Positions 1 to 8,459 of a stretch of 61,513 nt of DNA are shown here, piece after piece. Both the position numbers and the translations under genes were made by a program. The stretch comes from Acidovorax sp. Lineage in GTDB: Bacteria; Pseudomonadota; Gammaproteobacteria; Burkholderiales; Burkholderiaceae_C. Each line of letters opens with the position of its first letter. Positions within the stretch are counted from its first letter, which is position 1. Below the pieces are notes generated by a model, which was given only the letters and a program-made list of their open reading frames with translations, was not told the DNA's origin and did no database searches. The DNA lies in assembly GCA_030692685.1 (NCBI GenBank), contig JAUXZO010000058.1, positions 1 to 61,513 on the forward strand, in the 5' to 3' direction.

Positions 1-90
1 CCGCAAGAACTCTTCGCGTCGGGTGGGTTTGCGCGAATGCTCGAATCCGTTGTCTTGATCTGCGGCCATTGCCAAGGTCTGCTGCTTCAT
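1..90 (-). CDS. IS5-family transposase, N-terminal end (cut by window edge)
   Basis: Thirty codons read leftwards from an ATG at position 90 to the window edge with no stop. The translation begins MKQQTLAMAADQ and ends KPTRREEFLR, which is the usual start of one subgroup of IS5-family transposases (a KxTRRExFL stretch precedes the first conserved helix). The catalytic DDE domain would lie outside the window. The bases from 91 to about 235 carry no gene and probably include the end of the element, but I could not identify a terminal inverted repeat with one end only. Confidence 0.7.
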   Translation of the reverse strand, partial: MKQQTLAMAADQDNGFEHSRKPTRREEFLR

Positions 91-235
91 CTGCGGATAA
101 CGTTTGACCCCTCTCAATGGTGGACCTTAATCAGCGTTGCCCTAAACGGCCCATCGCTTTTAATGTCTGCTTTTGGGCGGTAGGTCTGACTTGGCGGAAT
201 TCCGCTTTCGGGCCCGAAGCCGAATTCAGGGCTTC

Positions 236-892
236 TCAAATGCGGACATCCATACCGCGCAAGAACGCGATGCTCTTCGAAAGCTGCGACCTCGCATCAC
301 CAGGCACAGTCATCAGCGTCAAGGTCGCCAGCTCGGAACGCCTGACGAGTTCGCTGCACCGCCCGGCATAGTTTGACCAGAACAAATGCATGCCTGGCTC
401 ACCCTTCCAATTCCGAGCCATCGAGTAAGGCGTTTCCTGCAGATAAGTCGAGACTTTGTAGGACCAGTCCGCGCCACGATGGGCCGCAACATTGTGCGAA
501 TGTTCCAGCGCATTGTCAGTACATAGATAAATGAGGGCGGGCGAAAGCGGTTGAATGATCTCGACAAACCGTCGGAAATACACATCCGTGTTGGGGTGCT
601 CCTGCTCCATCAGGAATCGAACAGTCGACTGAAACGCGCTGCCTTCCAAAACATGGAGGCCGTCACTACTTCCGACGTGCTGGACGAAATGATGCCAACT
701 TTCGAGGCAACGGTCGGCGAAGGTAAGCTCGTTCCGTGTTTGTATAAGGGAGGCAGGGTGTACCGGATGATCGCCTGCCTCTTCAAGGTACCAAGCTGTT
801 TCGAGGCCACCTTCGCGAAGGACTTCGCAAAGGCTCCGTGCAAGAGTGCTCTTGCCAGTGCCAGGAAGTCCATCAATAAGAACAAGTTTCAC
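236..892 (-). CDS. P-loop kinase-like NTPase
   Basis: A 218-residue protein whose first strand runs straight into a Walker A loop, GLPGTGKST (residues about 8-16), followed by a helix. This is the layout of small-molecule or nucleoside kinases and zeta-toxin-like P-loop proteins. No lid or substrate motif assigns a substrate. It is soluble, with no signal peptide or membrane segment. It may be shortened at the C-terminus compared with kinase-like relatives. The neighbouring DNA is decayed and IS-flanked, so it could be a passenger gene. Function beyond nucleotide binding is unknown. Confidence 0.65.
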   Translation of the reverse strand: MKLVLIDGLPGTGKSTLARSLCEVLREGGLETAWYLEEAGDHPVHPASLIQTRNELTFADRCLESWHHFVQHVGSSDGLHVLEGSAFQSTVRFLMEQEHPNTDVYFRRFVEIIQPLSPALIYLCTDNALEHSHNVAAHRGADWSYKVSTYLQETPYSMARNWKGEPGMHLFWSNYAGRCSELVRRSELATLTLMTVPGDARSQLSKSIAFLRGMDVRI

Positions 893-958
893 GGTAGCGA
901 GTTGGTGTTTTGCGGGTGCCGATGCTCTATCTGGACTTGAGCCTCGAACGGCAGCTCG

Positions 959-993
959 TGGCCGAATTCTGCCCCACGGCGAAGGACGCTAGC
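959..993. repeat. 35-bp repeat, left copy
   Basis: A 35-bp sequence starting TGGCCGAATTCTGCCC and ending GAAGGACGCTAGC. It recurs at 60886-60920 in the same orientation with 31 of 35 bases identical. Here it lies just downstream (in the minus-strand sense) of a SUKH-family fragment. The other copy lies just upstream of a DUF5071 gene. Its nature is unknown; it may be a remnant of a cassette or recombination site. Confidence 0.5.
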
Positions 994-1024
994 GGCTAAA
1001 AGCAGTCCCCTACCACTCGATCTG

Positions 1025-1351
1025 CTAGCGCTTCTCAACGCAACATTGTTGGAACCAATCTGCAAATCGAGACCAGGGCTCCATCGTCTCACCGTTGTGA
1101 GACCATAACCTGACCCCACCGATAGATGAGACAAGGAAGTAGTCACCGTTATCCTGGATGAACGGAAGCCAGTCTCTTGGCCCCCCTCCAACTCCCAATT
1201 CTCTAAGCTGGGGTTGTGGAGCATCAGATAGGTCGTATGGATCGACTGGGCAGTCACTGGGAGCATTTGCTGGCTGAGTCGGAGTGCCTGTCTCAGGAGA
1301 GCCGCGGTGAAGTGCCCCGCATTCAGATACTGCCGTTGTCTTCAAGGGCAC
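1025..1351 (-). CDS. SMI1/KNR4 (SUKH) family protein, C-terminal part
   Basis: The last ~65 residues have the C-terminal pattern of SMI1/KNR4 (SUKH) proteins: an aromatic-rich QDNGDYF strand, then VRLWSHNGE, then EPWSRFADWFQQC. SUKH proteins are commonly immunity proteins against contact-dependent or Rhs toxins. The first ~35 residues do not look like the family and the whole ORF (108 residues) is shorter than usual SUKH proteins, so the gene has probably lost its 5' part. No toxin gene is next to it. It may be an orphan immunity remnant. Confidence 0.5.
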   Translation of the reverse strand: MPLKTTAVSECGALHRGSPETGTPTQPANAPSDCPVDPYDLSDAPQPQLRELGVGGGPRDWLPFIQDNGDYFLVSSIGGVRLWSHNGETMEPWSRFADWFQQCCVEKR

Positions 1352-1648
1352 CTACGACGAACACGCTGGTCGGTACTTGGCCGTCGTTGGGACGACCTGC
1401 GTGCGCAGTTGCACGGCGTTGTCATACCACCAACGAGCTATGGTGACGATCCAGAGCTTGCATCCCTTGCGCGCGTAATCAATGAGAGGACACCAGATTT
1501 TTCGCCCCGTGATGTTGGGCTAGATCTACGTCCTGCTGATCTACCCTCGCATCATCCAATCTGTAGTCAGACCTAGAGCAAAGCGGATCGTCGAAACTGA
1601 AGACGATTCATTGCTAGAAGTTGACATCGATCTCTTCGAGAATCACAC
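1352..1648. other. Gene-free stretch with decayed coding traces
   Basis: No convincing gene. The plus strand has fragments in two frames. One runs to about 1576 (containing ELASLARVINERTP). The other runs from a stop near 1530 to the end of the stretch and reads AKRIVETEDDSLLEVDIDLF. They could be pieces of one frameshifted gene upstream of the 1649 gene, but I recognise no family. Confidence 0.3.
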
Positions 1649-2293
1649 ATGCAAATAGTTGAAGCACTGAAAAAATTCAATCGCAAAGAGCGCTATTGGG
1701 TCATCCGAAACGCGCTAGGTCCCGGCAGCGACCAACTTGGTGAAAAATTTCGACGAGATCTGCAACAGACTATTGGCTTAGAAATACCTGGAGATGCATG
1801 GTGGTCAATCGACTACCACATCGATTGGCTTGTCGGAGCGCTTGCGTTGTTTGTGGATGACGCGGTCGTATCCAAGCCACAGGACAACAGCAAGAACCTA
1901 GTGAAAGGAAATCAGGAGGACATTGACCTAGTGGTCGCTTTCGGCAACACCTTAATTCTGATTGAGGCCAAGGGTGACACGAGCTGGTCCAACGTACAGT
2001 TGAATTCCAAGTTGCCTCGGCTGGAAGCTATTCTGGGAGCGGATTTTCAAGGCCTGTATCAGCAGAAAAATTTGTCGGTGTATTTCGTTCTCATGTCTCC
2101 CAAAAGGTCAATGAGATTGCTCAGGCCGGACGGTCTGTCGTGGCCCAATTGGATGACTGCCAAAGACGGGACGCCTCTATGGATGCCCATGCAATTGGCG
2201 GACAGCAATGAGTCTCCGAGCTTCTTTAAAGTGACCCGTTGTCAAAAGAGCGGCGCCGTAAGCGAGTTGGGCAATTCATGGAAGGTGATTTGA
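1649..2293 (+). CDS. Hypothetical protein with PD-(D/E)XK nuclease-like core
   Basis: A 214-residue soluble protein. Around residues 90-112 it shows EDIDLVVAF, a loop, then LILIEAKGDTSW, the D...(E)xK arrangement of PD-(D/E)XK nuclease folds. The N-terminal ~70 residues look helical. It is a lone gene, followed 15 bp downstream by an 8-bp hairpin that probably ends transcription. The motif fits a restriction-type or repair-type nuclease, but no DNA-recognition domain is visible. Similar single-gene proteins are usually annotated as hypothetical. The context (UDG-like gene and short-Ago system nearby) suggests defence or DNA processing; this is inference. Confidence 0.7.
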   Translation: MQIVEALKKFNRKERYWVIRNALGPGSDQLGEKFRRDLQQTIGLEIPGDAWWSIDYHIDWLVGALALFVDDAVVSKPQDNSKNLVKGNQEDIDLVVAFGNTLILIEAKGDTSWSNVQLNSKLPRLEAILGADFQGLYQQKNLSVYFVLMSPKRSMRLLRPDGLSWPNWMTAKDGTPLWMPMQLADSNESPSFFKVTRCQKSGAVSELGNSWKVI

Positions 2294-2307
2294 CCCACTC
2301 CACATGA

Positions 2308-2330
2308 AAGCGCCATTTTGCGTGGCGCTT
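2308..2330 (+). terminator. Hairpin after the nuclease-like gene
   Basis: AAGCGCCA (2308-2315) and TGGCGCTT (2323-2330) form a perfect 8-bp stem around a 7-nt loop, 15 bp after the stop codon at 2293. There is no T-run after the stem, so it is terminator-like rather than a textbook intrinsic terminator. The remaining bases to 2529 hold no gene I can support. Confidence 0.45.
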
Positions 2331-2529
2331 ACGTTGAAAGGACCCGCTTGTTGAGACGTGCTGTCCACACTGCCTTTTTCGCAAGAGATCGGTGTGTGGT
2401 AATTGCTGCGTTTGGGTGTAGGTTTGCAGCGATTGCTGTCATCCGCGCTGTCCCATCGAGCGCGTTCTATCGTACAGAAGCAGCCGGTGGATGCGAGCGA
2501 AAGCTGAAGCTCAACGGCGGAACTAATCG

Positions 2530-3285
2530 TCAGGCAGTTGCATAGTGCACAACATTCCAGCCGACATAGCCTGCGACCTCGGCCAGAGTTTTCACCGTTT
2601 TAGGGCCATGGGACGACCACCTTCGTGTATGCCCCATGTACCAGCCTCTCGTGAAACCAGTGCCAAGGCGCTCGTTCAATGCCGACAATTCCTCCGCATT
2701 TAGCAGGGTCAGTTCTCGACTCGCTGGAGCCGCCAACACTGCTCCCACGCACGCCAGATAAGCGCTCCGCCCACAAACCAATATCGCCCTGTGAGTCAGC
2801 GCGACCTCCCCCTTGAGACGATTGAGATTGTCAGCCGAGAGCACATCGGCATCGAGGGGTGCGCAGAAGCCTTTCGGCTTGCCCTGAGGATGTGGCCATC
2901 GCGCAAACGCATTCGTACAGGTCATGTACGTTGCTCGGTCGGCTAGGAAAGCCGCCTTCAACACATGCCGCTCTGATTGAGTAGCTTCACCGTTCCTCGG
3001 CCAAACAAATCTCTCGTGGGCGTAGGCCCATGAGATACCAGCAGCTCGGAATAAGTGAAACATGTTCGCGCCCTGCTGCCCGAATGATGGAATACCAGAG
3101 GAAGCCTCTGATGGTCCGGGAGCCTCATTCACAAGAAGAACCACAGGCCCTGTCGCGTCACCATGCGACGGTACCACTCGATCATCGTACTCAACAATAG
3201 CCATCGTGCTTTTGTAAGACTTGTCATGCTCCACGTCTACCCCATTTGCGCCGTCGAAATACTGAACATCGCCAGATGTGAACAC
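2530..3285 (-). CDS. Uracil-DNA glycosylase superfamily protein
   Basis: A 251-residue protein with the family 4/5-like first motif NEAPGPSE followed by a GIPSFGQQGANMF loop (compare GEAPGxxE...PFVGxxG in UDGs). A C-terminal GHTRRWS stretch sits where the HPS-type catalytic loop normally lies. The middle carries a CTNAFARWP stretch typical of the superfamily. The Fe-S cysteines of family 4 enzymes are not evident. It may excise uracil or bind modified bases, or be a divergent non-catalytic relative. An internal ATG at the MAIVEYDD position would remove ~27 poorly conserved N-terminal residues and is an alternative start. Confidence 0.65.
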   Translation of the reverse strand: MFTSGDVQYFDGANGVDVEHDKSYKSTMAIVEYDDRVVPSHGDATGPVVLLVNEAPGPSEASSGIPSFGQQGANMFHLFRAAGISWAYAHERFVWPRNGEATQSERHVLKAAFLADRATYMTCTNAFARWPHPQGKPKGFCAPLDADVLSADNLNRLKGEVALTHRAILVCGRSAYLACVGAVLAAPASRELTLLNAEELSALNERLGTGFTRGWYMGHTRRWSSHGPKTVKTLAEVAGYVGWNVVHYATA

Positions 3286-3361
3286 CGCATTCGGGCAAGA
3301 ACTGTGCTTTGCTCAATGACGAACCGCTGCCGCGCAGGACCTACAAACCCAGGGGTACGCA

Positions 3362-4333
3362 ATGAGACCCGTTGCTCCGAACACCTCCAGCCCGTACCTG
3401 GCAGACAGGTTGTGGCTGTTGCTCGGTGGAACGACCGAGCAGGTCAGGCGCACAGGAGAAAGGCGATACCGCTATGAGCGGTTTGAGCATCCGCTGCGAA
3501 CCAACAGGCGCAGACACCATGTTCCAGGCAAGCTGCTCAGCCTGATCAATCAGCTCCTCAAAACGCCTGCGGCAAACGATATCAGGTGGCTAGGATATCT
3601 TGCCGGTGAGAATGAATGCGTTGGACAGGCCAGACGAATCCCTCTGAAGGCTGCCCTCTCAGAGATTCCTATGACTTTTGAACAGGATCTGATTGCCGGA
3701 TTGGACGCAGGCTTTTGCAACTGGGCCCAATCCAAGGGCGCCCTTACCGTGGCTCGCAATGGTGGATTTGAATTTGCAATCCGTGCGCATTTGCTCCCTT
3801 ACTTGGAGAAGGCGACGAATTACCTGGCCTTTACCGAGGCGGAGGGCCAGCGGTTTGACATCTCCTTGTGCCCACATGACACCTTAGTAAAGCAGGCTGT
3901 CTTGGTTGAGTTGAAGGCCAACTTCCTGTGCCAAAGTCCTACAACTATCTTAGGCGAACGCAATACAGCGATTCAAAAACTGAGGAAACCTGTATCTACG
4001 AGCAAAGACATCATCGGGCGGTACTACCTGCATCTCGTTGTGGAGCTGGCCTATGAAACCCACAAAGGACCTACTGAACTGCTCAAAGCCCACAACAAGC
4101 TCGTCGGTGCCAGATCCTACAAACGCTTCAAGCCCCTAGAAGAAATGGCCCAGATTCGCAAATACGCCTTGAGGCAGCTGAAAGGCAAGCCAGCGTCCTA
4201 CGCCATCTCCTGCCCGAAAGGTTGGCAGGTGCGCGCAACGCTGCATTGCTGGCTGGCTCACTTGTCCAAACCGCCCGGCAACCCCCAGTATCTGCAACTG
4301 CCGGGGTACGCGGGCAAGCAAGCTCAGGTCTGA
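3362..4333 (+). CDS. Hypothetical protein with PD-(D/E)XK-like core
   Basis: The reading frame is 323 residues. The convincing part starts at an internal ATG at 3671 (MTFEQDLIAGLD), giving 220 residues. The central region reads RFDISL, then a spacer, then VLVELKANF, a D...ExK pattern compatible with a nuclease-fold core and resembling the gene at 1649. The upstream 103 residues are arginine-rich and less gene-like, although AGGGG lies 6 nt before the 3362 start. The stop overlaps the convergent small gene by 10 bp. No family name can be assigned; a restriction-like or accessory defence nuclease is a guess. Confidence 0.55.
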   Translation: MRPVAPNTSSPYLADRLWLLLGGTTEQVRRTGERRYRYERFEHPLRTNRRRHHVPGKLLSLINQLLKTPAANDIRWLGYLAGENECVGQARRIPLKAALSEIPMTFEQDLIAGLDAGFCNWAQSKGALTVARNGGFEFAIRAHLLPYLEKATNYLAFTEAEGQRFDISLCPHDTLVKQAVLVELKANFLCQSPTTILGERNTAIQKLRKPVSTSKDIIGRYYLHLVVELAYETHKGPTELLKAHNKLVGARSYKRFKPLEEMAQIRKYALRQLKGKPASYAISCPKGWQVRATLHCWLAHLSKPPGNPQYLQLPGYAGKQAQV

Positions 4334-4563
4334 AACCACTCCAACGCCTCGCTTCGCTCGCGCCCAGGCTGCGCGTAGGCGTACTCATTGCTCCCTTCGG
4401 CAGACACGCGCTTAACGCGCACCACCATGCCCGCCTGAAGGGCGTGATCTCGCAACGTGCAAGCACTAGAGTAGCCTATCCGTAGCCGCCGCTGAATCCA
4501 GCTTACGCAGAACGCATCGGGATCGGCCAGCAAAGACTGTCTCAAGTGCTGCAGATCTGTCAT
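4324..4563 (-). CDS. Small winged-helix protein resembling the FtsK gamma domain
   Basis: A 79-residue protein whose middle, VSWIQRRLRIGYSSA followed by a helix ending HALQAGMV, matches the pattern of the FtsK gamma winged-helix (S-x-x-x-I-Q-R-R-L-x-I-G-Y). In FtsK this domain reads KOPS DNA motifs. As a stand-alone small protein it is likely to be a DNA-binding regulator. It is convergent with the 3362 gene and divergent from the SIR2-APAZ gene, whose start is about 170 bp away, so it could control that operon. This regulatory role is inferred from position only. Confidence 0.6.
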   Translation of the reverse strand: MTDLQHLRQSLLADPDAFCVSWIQRRLRIGYSSACTLRDHALQAGMVVRVKRVSAEGSNEYAYAQPGRERSEALEWFQT

Positions 4564-4730
4564 CTCTCGCCCCCACTGTGTGATTTCCCAGCACTTCTCG
4601 GGGCCGCAACGTTATCCCCGAGGTCGCGTGCCTTAGCCCCGGTCAGGCTAACCGAGAAACACGCCGGGGTCGAACTTCACTTGTGATACGTTACAAACGA
4701 GCAAGAAGAAGCGATCAAGAGGAGTTCTGG

Positions 4731-6578
4731 ATGAAGGAAATCAGTGGCCGGGCTTTCGCAGAGCGGTTTGCTCTGAACCCTTTGGGCTTTGCGTGGTTGC
4801 TCGGTGCGGGAGCCTCCGCTACGGCCGGCATACCGACGGGCTATCAAATGATCCAGGAGTTCCGCACACGCCTTTTCGCCTCGGAGACCGATATCAGCCT
4901 GCGCGAAATTGACCCGGCGGACCCCGTTTGGCAATCGCGCATCGACCTGCACCATGAGAGAAAGAGGATCCTCCCGCCCAAAGGAGATCCCTCGGAATAC
5001 AGCCGGGCGTTCGAGGCCCTATACCCCACACCTGAAGATCGGCGGCTTTTCATCCGAAACCAGGTCAGCAAGGGGAGCCCGTCGCTCGGGCACAAGGTGT
5101 TAGGCTCGCTCCTGGGTGCACGAAAGACTCCATGCGTGTTCACCACGAATTTCGATTCGCTGATCGAAAGCGCTGCCACCATTGCATCACAGCTGCTACC
5201 CGCCAGCGAACGCGGCACGCCCACCCTCGCCGCGATCGACAACGCGGCCCGCGCCGAAATCTGCCTGCGCGAGAGCGAGTGGCCGCTGATCGTGAAGCTG
5301 CACGGCGACTACCAGTCGGTCCAACTCAAGAATACCGATCAAGAACTGGCGCAGCAGGACGCCCAGCTGCGCTTGGTGTTAACCCAATCGCTGCAGCGGT
5401 TCGGACTGATCATCGTCGGCTACAGCGGGCGCGACGATTCCGTCTTGCATGCCTTGAACGCGGTCCTTCGATCGCCCGTTCGCTATCCCAAGGGCATCTA
5501 CTGGCTGTGCCGTGACGCCGACAGCCTGCTCCCTGCAGTTCGGGAACTCCTTGAACAAGCCGAATTGGCACAGGTGGATGTGCACCTCGTCAGGGGGACG
5601 ACCTTCGATGAGCTGTGTGGAGACATCGCAGACGTCACGGACCTTCCAGCCTCGCTGGTCACCCATGTGTTCGGCGACCGCAGCAGCAGCGCTGTAGCGC
5701 AGGTACCGCTGCAGCGGCAGGCGGCGCTAAAAGCGCCGGTGCTGAGGCTGTCGGCCATGCCGCTGATCGAGATGCCCAGGTCCGCACGAAAGATCAGCCT
5801 GAACGCGAACGCGGGCATCGCCGACATTCGCGCCTTGCTCAAGCAGGCGGGTGTGCGAGCCACCGTTGGGCAGGCAGGAGGCCCTGGTGTACTTGCCGCA
5901 TTCGGACCCGACGTGCCGCTGGAAAAAGCGCTCGCTCCCCTCGGTGCGACTTTGGTCGGCGAGGTCGCGCTGGACATCGCCAAGGACTCCTGGGCCAAAG
6001 GCGTGATCTACGATGCCCTCGTTCGCGCGCTCTGCAGGGAACTTCCGCTGTTCGCCCGATTGCATGGCCGCGGCCACAGCCTGTCGGTGTCACGTCCGAA
6101 CCGTGAACTCCCCAGGGAGCTTGCCCAGGCCAGGCAAGACCGGTTGTCCCGCCTGAAGACAGCGTATGGCTCCGAATTGACCGGGCCGGTCCCGGGCACT
6201 TCTGGCAGATACTCCGAAGGCCTGTCGATCCGGCTGGAGCAAGCTGACGATCGCTGGTGGGCTGTGTTCGAGCCTGCGACCTTCATTGACCTCGACCACC
6301 GCACACCTGATGCAGATACCGTGCAGGCAACCGCCGAATGGCGCAAGGCCGAGGATTGGCGCAGAGAGCGCTGGGTCCAGAAGTACAACCATCGCTGGTC
6401 CGCGATCCTGGACGCCTGGGTGGAACTGCTGACCCATGCCGAAGGTCCCCGGCGCAGTGCCTACGGCTTGGCCCAGGGAACAGGTGTTGATGCAATATTC
6501 GAGTTGGGCGCAAAGACCGCGCGCAGCAGGCCTGCCCACGACCACGACTTCTTTCACGTGCAGCGGGGGCAACGATGA
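4731..6578 (+). CDS. SIR2-APAZ effector of a short-Argonaute (SPARSA) system
   Basis: A 615-residue protein. I chose the ATG at 4731 because AAGAGGAG lies just upstream; the frame is open 16 codons further. The N-terminal SIR2 domain has the NAD-binding loop GAGAS (residues 25-29), TNFD (139-142), the catalytic-type histidine in KLHGD (His191) and GYSGRDD (230-236). The C-terminal half (about 340-615) fits an APAZ region, the PAZ-analogue that partners short Agos. In characterised SPARSA systems the complex binds guide RNA and target DNA, and the activated SIR2 domain hydrolyses NAD+, killing or arresting the infected cell. All SIR2 landmarks are intact. The stop overlaps the Ago start (ATGA). 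Confidence 0.88.
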   Translation: MKEISGRAFAERFALNPLGFAWLLGAGASATAGIPTGYQMIQEFRTRLFASETDISLREIDPADPVWQSRIDLHHERKRILPPKGDPSEYSRAFEALYPTPEDRRLFIRNQVSKGSPSLGHKVLGSLLGARKTPCVFTTNFDSLIESAATIASQLLPASERGTPTLAAIDNAARAEICLRESEWPLIVKLHGDYQSVQLKNTDQELAQQDAQLRLVLTQSLQRFGLIIVGYSGRDDSVLHALNAVLRSPVRYPKGIYWLCRDADSLLPAVRELLEQAELAQVDVHLVRGTTFDELCGDIADVTDLPASLVTHVFGDRSSSAVAQVPLQRQAALKAPVLRLSAMPLIEMPRSARKISLNANAGIADIRALLKQAGVRATVGQAGGPGVLAAFGPDVPLEKALAPLGATLVGEVALDIAKDSWAKGVIYDALVRALCRELPLFARLHGRGHSLSVSRPNRELPRELAQARQDRLSRLKTAYGSELTGPVPGTSGRYSEGLSIRLEQADDRWWAVFEPATFIDLDHRTPDADTVQATAEWRKAEDWRRERWVQKYNHRWSAILDAWVELLTHAEGPRRSAYGLAQGTGVDAIFELGAKTARSRPAHDHDFFHVQRGQR

Positions 6579-8029
6579 GTGTCGAGAAGCCGCTGCCGAT
6601 CAGTTTGCCTGCCTTCTCGTTGCTGGAGGAGCCCGAACTGGCCTTCGCATCTGGAGACCCCAAGGCCCGACACCGGCACCCACTGCTGGGACTGTCGAGG
6701 TTCGGCGCCTTCGACCAAGCGTCGTATCGGCACTACAGCCGGGACCTTCGCGTCGCGTATGTGGGCCCCAGGTCAGGCGCCGCGCTGTTGCGCGACATGC
6801 GGGAAAGCCTGCGCGGACCTCAGCGTAACACCGACAACAACAGCTACGCTCAGGCCTATCCAGGTTTCGAAAACCTCTTCGGGGTGGACTTGCTCAGTGC
6901 CGACAAGCAAGCCCATGTCGTATGGCCCGAAGAACTGTACGACCTCGGTCAAGGCGACACGGTCAGTGACCGGGTGCGCGCCGCGCTCCATCACGCACTC
7001 AGGCGCCTTGAGGCGGCGCGGGCCGAGTTTGACGTGGCCCTGGTGTACTTTCCTGACCGGTGGCTTGCACATCTTCGAACCAAGGAGTTCGATGCACACG
7101 ACGAACTCAAGGCGCTGGGCGCTCAGCTGGGTATTCCGACCCAGGTCATCAACGACAAATCGCTGAAATTCGGCAACTGGGGGGCACGCGCGTGGCGCCT
7201 GTCCGTGGCGTTGTACGCCAAGGCCGGTGGGACGCCCTGGAAGCTGGCGCCGATTGAGGGCATACCCGAGGACACGGCCTACATCGGCCTGGCCTACGCC
7301 ATTCGTCGATCATCGGACGAAGCCCACTACGTGACTTGCTGCTCGCAGGTTTTCGACATGGAAGGAGGCGGCATGCAGTTCGTTGCCTTCGAGGCGAATG
7401 ACGCCATAGCCGACGAAGCCGAAGCGCGGCGCAACCCCTTTCTGTCGCAGGCTGACATGCGGGCGGTCCTCACCCGCAGCGTCCGGCTCTACCTCGAAGG
7501 ACATGCGGGCCGCGTCCCGCGTCGCCTTGTGATCCACAAGACCACTGCCTTCACCGAGAGCGAGCTCAAGGGAGTGCAGGACGCGACGCAGTCGATCCCG
7601 GAAGTCGAGTGCATCGAGATCGGCTCGAGCTCGGCATGGAGAGGCGTCTGGATGGTCGAGGCGCCAGGCAAGCAACCCAGCATCCAGCCAGCGCGCTTCC
7701 CTGTTCCACGCGGCACCCTGGTAATGACCTCGGGCAACGCGGCGCTCCTGTGGCTCGCCGGCAATGCGCCGTCAGCCGTAGGCGGTAGGGACTACTTCCA
7801 AGGGGGAAAGAGCATCCCGAAACCCATTGTCCTTCGCCGTCACATGGGGCGCGGCCCCTTCGAACTCCTGGCTTCCGAAGCCATGGCGCTTGCCAAGATG
7901 GACTGGAACAACGATGCGCTGTACGATCCCTTGCCGGTGACGATCATGTACTCGCAACGACTGTCACGCACCATCTCGAATGTGCCAAGCCTACCCGCGC
8001 ACAGCTACCCGTATCGGTTATTCATGTGA
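6575..8029 (+). CDS. Short prokaryotic Argonaute (MID-PIWI), partner of SIR2-APAZ
   Basis: A 484-residue protein of the length expected for short pAgos, which contain only MID and PIWI domains. The MID part is roughly residues 50-170. The PIWI part follows, with a KAGGTPWKL stretch, YIGLAY where catalytic Agos carry the first Asp, and the conserved IHK motif (His321-Lys322) near RRLVIHKTTAF. The DEDX catalytic residues are not evident, so slicing activity is unlikely. Its role would be guide-dependent target sensing. It is translationally coupled to the SIR2-APAZ gene by a 4-bp overlap. The C-terminus ends PYRLFM, typical of an Ago tail. No terminator is visible downstream. Confidence 0.87.
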   Translation: MSVEKPLPISLPAFSLLEEPELAFASGDPKARHRHPLLGLSRFGAFDQASYRHYSRDLRVAYVGPRSGAALLRDMRESLRGPQRNTDNNSYAQAYPGFENLFGVDLLSADKQAHVVWPEELYDLGQGDTVSDRVRAALHHALRRLEAARAEFDVALVYFPDRWLAHLRTKEFDAHDELKALGAQLGIPTQVINDKSLKFGNWGARAWRLSVALYAKAGGTPWKLAPIEGIPEDTAYIGLAYAIRRSSDEAHYVTCCSQVFDMEGGGMQFVAFEANDAIADEAEARRNPFLSQADMRAVLTRSVRLYLEGHAGRVPRRLVIHKTTAFTESELKGVQDATQSIPEVECIEIGSSSAWRGVWMVEAPGKQPSIQPARFPVPRGTLVMTSGNAALLWLAGNAPSAVGGRDYFQGGKSIPKPIVLRRHMGRGPFELLASEAMALAKMDWNNDALYDPLPVTIMYSQRLSRTISNVPSLPAHSYPYRLFM

Positions 8030-8459
8030 GAACGACACACATGGAAGCAATGCGCCTCCGTACCTTCATACGACTAGACTCAGGCCGCTTTTTCAATGCC
8101 TATACAGCGGCTTCCATGATGTCTGCAATCGAGTGGATAGCTCAGTAAATGCTGCTTCTCCAAGTCGCTGCCATATGTGACCATGCAGGTTTTGAAACTC
8201 GGAACGCACCCCCCGGATGTTTTCACTGTCCGCTCCTCGGTGCAGCAGTCATTCGTCGGTGGCACCGCGACCGGCTGCTCCCAGCCTAAAGCAGGCTTGC
8301 ATGACTACGGTCATCAACTGATAGCAGCTCGTATTCTTGAATGCCTGACCATCACAGCAACCATTAGAGAATGACGGCCTCAATCGTTCATCACACGCGA
8401 CAGATACTCCTTAGCCCGACTAGCATTGAACGAGCGATCTGCGCCGGGGGGCGTGTCGG
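8030..8459. other. Gene-free stretch between the Ago gene and the response regulator
   Basis: I see no gene here. Short ORFs on both strands lack family character. The base composition is less GC-rich than the catabolic block that follows, so this may be the right border of the defence island. Confidence 0.4.

Noticed and set aside
2318..2545. 75-codon plus-strand ORF
   Set aside because: It starts inside the terminator hairpin and has no ribosome-binding site or family character.
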